Both the position numbers and the translations under genes were made by a program. A stretch of DNA of 64,000 nucleotides from Crocodylus rhombifer (lineage: Eukaryota > Chordata > Crocodylia > Crocodylidae), in assembly GCA_038503035.1 (NCBI GenBank), contig JAVSML010025186.1, positions 1 to 64,000 of the forward strand. The letters are read 5' to 3'. The notes under the pieces were generated by a model. It did not search any database. It saw nothing but the letters and a program-made list of their open reading frames with translations, and was not told the origin of the DNA. Position 1 is the stretch's first letter; every line of letters starts with the position of its first letter. Positions 58,801 to 64,000 of the stretch are shown piece by piece.

Positions 58801-61800
58801 TCAAGACACCCTTGCAGACCTACTCAGTACAACACCCAGTGCAGCCCTTCAAGTCACCCTCAGCAGCCCTACTCTGCACTACACACACACAGTCCTTCAA
58901 GTGTCTCTATGTACTCTACTCTGTGCAGGCTTCCATATCAACACTTACCCCTTTGGGGCTTCTGGGATCTTACAACTCTTTGGGGCCCAGGTGCTTCTTT
59001 ATAAGCATGCCTGCCCCCACCTTCCCCCAAAACCCACCAGATGGTGGGGGTTAGGGTTAAGGCACCACTACCTATCTTTCATCAGGAAGGTCACTGGCCT
59101 GGCATTTCTTGGGGGCTGCCCCAACACAGACAGCCCAACAGGCCACACTTCCACAGCAAGGTGCAGTTTTAGGTCAAGCCCAGGACCAGGAGCCTCCCGC
59201 CATCCCCATAGCTCCTGGTTTTACCACCAGGATGTTCCAGGACCAGCTCAGTCAGATGTTACCTCCTCATCTGCTATCAGCAAAATGCCTGTCCAGCCTT
59301 TAGCATCAGGCTCTAAAATGGTCGCCCTCATCAAGCGCCTGCTGGCTGCCTGCTCCAGCCCTTAAAGTGGCAGGCACCAAAGGTGCACTGCCACAGTGTT
59401 ATTATTCATAACACAGCAAAAGCAAGCCACCAGTACAGTTTGGTTTACCACCTTTGTTTGTAATCCCAGAACCTTTGATTGAATAAAAAGGACTTCAAAA
59501 TACTCTTCCAGAAAATGTATACTACATAAAGCTTTTCTTTCCTTCTACAGGATGAGGTATTTATATACTCAACCATGAAGAGCCTGTTTCAACTAAATAA
59601 ACAGGGATAATGACAAAATAAAAATTTAATGCTGGTTTACATCAAAATAAATGTATAGAGGGCAGAAGAGACTATGTACAAGTAAGAAGAATAGAAGGGC
59701 ATTTTCCTACTTACTTCAGCATCAAATACAAGCTCAAAATTTTCTCTTGCTTTTAGCTCCTTGTAAAGATAATCTGCCAGTTCGAGGAATTTGTTGATAA
59801 GAATCTCAAAGCCTTGATTTCCCTGTTCAATAGCAACACATAGATGATCAGCAATTGTGGTGACTTAAAAAAATGTATTAGACCAGACGTTAGAAAAACT
59901 TTATTAGGTAAGAATAAAATTGATGATGCAGAAACCAAAAGGCTGTCCCGGTAAATTTTAATTTATTGTGTTGTTTCACAGAACTTACTAGTAATCACTT
60001 TATAAAACAGACAAAACTCAATCTAACCAAGTAATTGGTTGTCTTTTTTAAAAGCTTATGGCTGCATAACTGTTTAGCTACAGGGGAAAAAAACAGAAAA
60101 ACCAAAATCTTCACCTAAAATCTCAGTTGTACAAGATTTAATATGCATGTTATAGAAACCATATTTTGCTTGAAGTTGGTACCCAGTTTAAGTTTCATTT
60201 TTCAGTTGTATGTGTATTTATATTTATTTAATCCTGTAATTGTTAATGTAATTTCCAACTTAGAGAACAAGGTGTGTTTTGTGTGTTTTCACCTTTAGAT
60301 ATAACACTATTTCAAAGAATTGAAAATTCAGTTTTGCTTCCTACCCTTATCATTTCACTGTTTTTGTTGCAACTCCAATTTATTTGCATGAATTAAAATC
60401 TGTATTTATTATGATTTTCAATGTATTTTCTGCCTGTTCTGAAGCATTTGAGCAAGGAAACCAGCATCATGTCTTCAAGAAAGGAGGCATGGCATTTAAA
60501 TGATAAGTCTGTTTGATCTGTTAGCAAAATAAGGCATCCCAAATGAGACTGTTGTGTAAATCATTAGCAAGTACCATTAATGGAAATTGAAAGAACTTGG
60601 TGCCTTTCAGAACTGGGTCCAAAAATGGGCAAACTTGTTTAAAATAGTAATAAGTGATCCTCAAAAGATTATGAGGGCTTGGAAAGATAGCACATTTACA
60701 CCTGCATAATCCAAGCTACATGAGTGTGAAAAATTTGCAGACAGACAATGCAAATAAAGATGTAGCAAAAATAACAAACAAGAAGAATGACAAACAAAAT
60801 CACCTCATATTTTTTGAGCTTAAAGGCTTAGTTTGGATTATGGATGAAGAATCATTTTAATTCTTGCACTGCTATCAGTAGCTCTCTAAAGTCCCCATCA
60901 CCAAAGTATCTGTCCATCCTGGCACTAATTAAATACACTTCAGACGTTTTGAAAGTGAATGAGACAGCAAAGTATTATTACCGGCAAAGCAGTTAAGGCA
61001 TCTTGGTATGCTCCACACCCTCCACACACAAATCCTGTGCTTTACTCTTGCTTGTCCTGAAGGAAGGATTTTTCCTCCACCCTGGGGAAAAGGAATCCCA
61101 TGGGGAAAAGGTATCTTTGGCATGCCTGAGTCCCTGGTGGAAACTAGGCCTCTGCGAAACAGCTAGTATTTGCTTCAGATTCGGCTGATTTGGGGGACAG
61201 TAATTTGATTCAGTTATTTGAATCTCGGTCCCAAATCGATTCAACCAAATCTTATTTGGAGATTTGGCCACTGCCGAATCAGCTGAATTGGACAGGCTCC
61301 ACCCCCGCCTACTTTCCCAGCCCCATCAATGGCTGCCCGCCCCACCCAGTCCCAGCCTCCTGGGGGCTTTTTTTTTTTTTTTAAATCCTGGACTCACTGG
61401 CTCCTGACAGGCGAGGGGGGGCAATCTCCGATACCCCGCACTGTCCCTCACTGTTGGGAGAACTCTGCCACGAGCCCCCAGAAGCCCCACAGACTGCTGC
61501 AGCAGCCGGTGAGTGGGAGCTTTTTCTTTTTTTTTAAAAGAACCAGGAGCTTGGGCCAGCAGGGGGGTGGAAGATGGGGGCTCATGGCAGAGCCCCTCAC
61601 ATACTGCAGTCCAGTGGGGGGCCACCAGGGATTGCCCCCCTTCATGGCAGCAGCCAGTGAGTGGGGGGGTTTTTTGTTGTTGTTTTTGTTTTTTTGTTGT
61701 TTTTTTTAAGAGCCAGGAGCTTGAATGGGCGGGGTAGCCATGGGAGGCAGGGGAGGCAGTGGTTGTGGGGTGCTCAGGAGGGCTGGGGGAGCAGGCAGGG

Positions 61801-62845
61801 GATGGGGCCTGACAGTGATTCCCCCATGGTCCCCTCCCACCCCCTACTTACCAGCACGGAGTCCAGATCCAACTCCCTGCAGTGGCAAGCGGGGACTGTC
61901 CAGATCTCTGAAGCTCTCCAAATCTTTTCCAAATTGATTTGGAGAGCTTCAGATTGATTCAGACCTTTTTAATGGTCTCCTGATTCAATTCAGATTTGGA
62001 GATTTGGCTGCCAAATCGGGCCAAATCTTCTCTGAATCAAATCAGCACCCAAAGCTTCCCACAGCCCTAGTGGAGAGCTTTGACTGGTGTGCTTCTCTCT
62101 GTGCTGGGTGAGGGTACTCCCTGCAATCTTTGCCCATTGCTGAGAGCCCTCCTCAGCTCAGGGGAGGGATTCTCCATGCTCTGCCCAGCACCAAAGGAGG
62201 AGAATCACTAGCCTGCCTGGCTTTGTATGGGACAGGGATTATTTCCCTTCCTAAACCACCTCCCTTGTCTGGATCTAGGTATTGGAGCTTGGGATTGGGA
62301 ATGTTTCCTTCAGCTGGCCAAAAGTGGCATCACAAGCTGTCGTGCCACTTTTTTCCCTCTCTTGACATCCGGCTTTTGCACGTGTAGCCATGCACATGCT
62401 GCAGTGCATAAAAAGCCATGGTACAATTGTTATAACATCTGCCAGGGGCCTGAGAGAAGACATACTAATAGACCAAAGCTGAGCACTGTGATGTGAACCC
62501 TGAATGACCCAGGATCAGCCTACTTGGTAGGGGAAATAAGTTTCAAAGCAAAGTGTGCTCCACAAGAAGCTCCATTACTATGCACTCTTACCCAAACCCT
62601 CATTTTAACTTTAGGCCTGACCCATTGTTTCATTCTTTTACCAGCCAAAAGTGACTGGAGAAAATTAAAGTTGCATTTCCACAGTCCTTTCCTACCTTAG
62701 CTTTCCACATTAGCCAAAGTTTGAAAATGTCTACATGCCGGCCACACTGAATTGTCTTGTCCCCTGTGTCATAAGCTACATCATACTGTTTATCTGGTTG
62801 GAACAGATATCCAGCGCACATCTGATTACAGGCTTGCAGAAGACC
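55635..62845 (-). CDS. Glutamate decarboxylase family gene, last four coding exons (5' part outside the window)
   Basis: PLP-dependent decarboxylase of the GAD family, which converts glutamate to GABA. The coding exons are 62696-62845 (50 codons), 59715-59822 (36), 57237-57326 (30) and 55635-55808 (57 plus stop). All junctions are GT-AG and phase 0, and there is no stop or indel across 173 codons. Exon 1 here holds [17 protein letters not shown], the mobile catalytic loop with its Tyr, and [17 protein letters not shown]. The last exon holds NFFRMV, whose Arg is at the position of the substrate-binding Arg of GAD67. The PLP-binding Lys exon lies to the right, outside. Compared with human GAD1 from memory, the length is identical, exon 1 is about nine-tenths alike and the other exons about 60-75 percent. 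That is too different for GAD1, which is very conserved, and the gene also differs from GAD2, GADL1 and CSAD. A third vertebrate GAD paralogue (gad3-type) is my inference. Confidence 0.9.
55809..57236 (-). other. Intron of the GAD-like gene
   Basis: 1428 bases, AT-rich, between the third exon and the last exon. No inserted element is recognised. Confidence 0.8.
57237..57326 (-). CDS. GAD-like gene, third exon in the window
   Basis: The acceptor is TTTTGAAG before CCG, and the donor is CAG|GTAAAA. The 30 codons read [18 protein letters not shown] to [10 protein letters not shown]. The [12 protein letters not shown] core is a hallmark of the GAD/CSAD family. The IPPSLR form is shared with GAD2 rather than GAD1. 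Confidence 0.92.
57950..58130. repeat. Hairpin dispersed repeat, complete but diverged copy
   Basis: The left arm AGCAAGGATTTTTGTGGGTG..CCTTTTATTGGACCA is mirrored by TTGGTCCAATAAAAGATATC..AATCACAAAATCC. The spacer has AAGCTTTCAAATG, the counterpart of AAGCTTTTGGG in the copy at 25046. Confidence 0.6.
58260..59400. repeat. GC-rich dispersed repeat in the GAD-like intron
   Basis: Inside the block a loose tandem with CCCTTCAAG, ACCC and CCTACTCTG phrases runs from about 58790 to 58930. The right part (59100-59230) matches 17600-17760 in order. It ends with a hairpin (59366-59393) of the same design as that at 38535-38561. Frames up to 252 codons occur, but nothing in them is recognisable and the block lies antisense within an intron. 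Confidence 0.5.
59715..59822 (-). CDS. GAD-like gene, second exon in the window
   Basis: The acceptor is TTGAACAG before GGA, and the donor GAA|GTAAGT is a perfect consensus. The 36 codons read [20 protein letters not shown] to FELVFDAE. The exon has the same codon count as its GAD1 counterpart, but is the least conserved part, with FELVF in place of FEMVF and several charge changes. Confidence 0.92.
59823..62695 (-). other. Intron of the GAD-like gene containing a hAT element
   Basis: 2873 bases. A hAT-like element occupies 61145-62069; the remainder is AT-rich and featureless to me. Confidence 0.8.
61145..62069. mobile_element. Non-autonomous hAT-like element with TAGGG termini
   Basis: The left end is TAGGCCTCTGCGAAAC and the right end, on the other strand, is TAGGGCTGTGGGAAGC. 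The flanks are GTGGAAAC (61137-61144) and GTGGAGAG (62070-62077), 6 of 8. The subterminal parts contain many CCAAATC/GATTTGG motifs in both orientations. The GC-rich core has repeated units of about 150 bases, each with CAGCAGCCRGTGAGTGGG, a T-rich run, and CCAGGAGCTTG. No transposase is present. Confidence 0.7.
62696..62845 (-). CDS. GAD-like gene, coding exon with the catalytic loop
   Basis: The acceptor is TTTTCTAG before GGT, and the donor is AAG|GTAGG. The 50 codons run from GLLQACNQM to LWLMWKAK. In GAD67 this corresponds to the stretch starting 17 residues after the PLP Lys. The Tyr of the catalytic loop is codon 13 of the exon. This is the most conserved of the four exons. Confidence 0.93.
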
Positions 62846-63186
62846 CTAGAAAAGGAACGCAACTGTCAAAAAACACAGTATTTAGACAAATGAGCTTTAT
62901 TCAAGGCTATCTGCATCAGCTACTAAAGCTGGAGTAGAACTGAAAAACACTTGGGGCAGATCCTTTGCCATCTATGATGTGCCAAAGTGCAATCCTATCC
63001 CACCCTGCCTGAGTCCCTGTAACATCATTAATGGATCTGTTCTTGTAACATGTCATCCTTGTAACCTTAAAACTAAGTTTAAAAAAAAGCAGTGAACACT
63101 TTTGCATTCATTGTTTTTCAGAGTTGAGTAGAGTGGAATAGAACCCCACTTTGTCTTTGTGATTTCTGTATGTTTCCTTTCTCACT

Positions 63187-63540
63187 GATGCCTCTTATTT
63201 ATCTTGTATTATTGCCTCTGCAGTGTTTCCCTTTGGCTATTTTTCCCCTCCCTTCCCCGCTTTACCTTTTATTTTTCTAATTCCTACCTATTTATATATT
63301 CACTGACATCCTGCCACACTTTTAGCTTCTCTGATTCCTGTTTTCCTTTCTCCAACTATTTCCTTTTTCACAGATAGCCTCTTTTCTACCTTGCATTCTA
63401 TCACTGTAATGTCTCCCTTTGGCCTCCCTGCCTTCTTCCCCCTCCCTTCCTTGCTTTACCTTTTGTCTTTCTAATTTCTACCTATTTACATTCTCACTGA
63501 CATCCTGGCACACTTTTAGCTTCTCTCATTTCTTGGAGTC
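63187..63540. repeat. Imperfect tandem duplication, unit about 220 bp
   Basis: Phrases CTCTTATTTATCTTGTATTA/CTCTTTTCTACCTTGCATTC, GTTTCCCTTTGGC/GTCTCCCTTTGGC, CTACCTATTTA and CACTGACATCCTG, CACACTTTTAGCTTCTCT occur twice in the same order about 220 bases apart. It is a diverged local duplication in CT-rich DNA. Confidence 0.6.
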
Positions 63541-63559
63541 TCAGAACAGCGGAGATTCC

Positions 63560-63675
63560 CTATGCCTGAAGAAAGGTGACTGTTGCCCGAAAGCTTGCCA
63601 AGAACTTTTTTCCAACTACCCAGTTGGTCTAATAAAAGATATCACTTCTACTTAACGAACCTTGCCTGCCTAAGT
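63560..63675. repeat. Half copy of the recurrent hairpin repeat
   Basis: It carries CTGAAGAAAGG, CCCGAAAGCTTGCC, TTTTTTCCAACTACC, TTGGTCTAATAAAAGATATC and CGAACCTTGCCTGCC. These correspond to the spacer and right arm of the copy at 25046-25234. The left arm is missing. Confidence 0.6.
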
Positions 63676-64000
63676 CAACTTACATAACTGAATAAAATCT
63701 AGCCTGTAGACTAATGAAACTGGTCAGGAATTTTTTGATGAAATTTGTTTTTGTCAAAAAAATGCTGATTTATTGTTTAATTATTTTTCTCAGAAATGTA
63801 TTTTGTCAGTAAGAGTTCTCCAGTCTGGTACAGTATCTTCTGTAGGGGACCAGGGAGAATTGCAGTGGACCACACAATGCCTGTTTCCAACACGCTTCTT
63901 CATGAACTACGAGTGCTGCAAGCAGTCTAATATGCTCTGCTGAGAGATGTATGGCCAGCACTACATTACACTGCCTACACTGCTTTCAGTTTGGGAGGCA

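Larger units (their letters stand above)
57327..59714 (-). other. Intron of the GAD-like gene with repeat insertions
   Basis: 2388 bases. It contains a hairpin-type repeat at about 57950-58130 and a GC-rich repeat at about 58260-59400. Confidence 0.8.
62846..64000 (-). other. Upstream intron of the GAD-like gene, with repeats
   Basis: The PLP-lysine exon is not seen before the right edge, so this is presumably intronic. CT-rich DNA with a partial tandem (CACTGACATCCTG, CACACTTTTAGCTTCTCT) covers 63180-63540. A half copy of the hairpin repeat lies at 63560-63675. Confidence 0.6.

Noticed and set aside
58607..59365. 252-codon open frame on the plus strand
   Set aside because: It lies antisense in a GAD-like intron, in a GC-rich repeat related to 17.2 kb. 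It has no recognisable domain and overlaps other long frames.
55635..62845. GAD1 or GAD2 itself, or GADL1/CSAD
   Set aside because: The last three exons differ too much from GAD1 as I remember it. [17 protein letters not shown] is GAD1-like rather than GAD2-like, and GADL1/CSAD have different loop and C-terminal sequences.

Overview
This window looks like nuclear DNA of a sauropsid. A crocodilian is the best guess and a turtle the alternative. It holds several CR1 LINEs that differ in age and in 3' tail, MIR-type SINE pieces, many short hAT-like DNA elements with 8-bp target duplications, a long (CA)n tract, AT-rich non-coding DNA, and a spliced vertebrate gene. No bacterial or plasmid gene organisation is present. 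The species guess rests on repeat style only.

Layout. (1) About 1-3900 is a decayed Ty3/gypsy-type LTR retrotransposon. Its domain order is protease end, integrase, reverse transcriptase, RNase H, LTR. This is the unusual integrase-before-RT order of Gmr1-like elements. (2) 3.9-29.9 kb is mostly non-coding. It contains a DNA element (6744-8382) split by a hAT element, a CA/CG tract, a foldback element at 14.4 kb, a GC-rich repeat at 17.2-17.8 kb, a block between 12-bp direct repeats at 21.2 kb, a hAT element at 23.75 kb, a hairpin repeat at 25.05 kb and a MIR fragment at 29.0 kb. (3) 29.9-36.4 kb is a nested LINE cluster. An old minus-strand CR1 is broken by a hAT element, which received a young plus-strand CR1 whose ORF2 is nearly intact. 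A second hAT element and a third CR1 follow. (4) 37.1-38.6 kb is a CpG-bearing GC-rich block with a degenerate array of about 30 bp, flanked by related direct repeats. (5) 41.85-51.3 kb holds a short CR1 3' end, an L2/CR1-like LINE broken by a hAT element, and a long minus-strand CR1 that keeps part of ORF1 (esterase-like) and ORF2. (6) 52.2-55.6 kb holds a second copy of the 6.7-kb DNA element and a conventional Ty3/gypsy RNase H-integrase relic. (7) 55635-62845, minus strand, carries the last four coding exons of a glutamate decarboxylase (GAD) family gene, with its 5' part beyond the right edge.

The only cellular gene I can support is the GAD gene. Its four exons have consensus splice sites, all introns are phase 0, and the 173 codons contain no stop or frameshift, so it looks functional. 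It resembles GAD1 (GAD67) most but diverges too far in three exons to be orthodox GAD1. A third vertebrate GAD paralogue is the most economical reading. Everything else is mobile-element sequence or DNA in which I see nothing specific.
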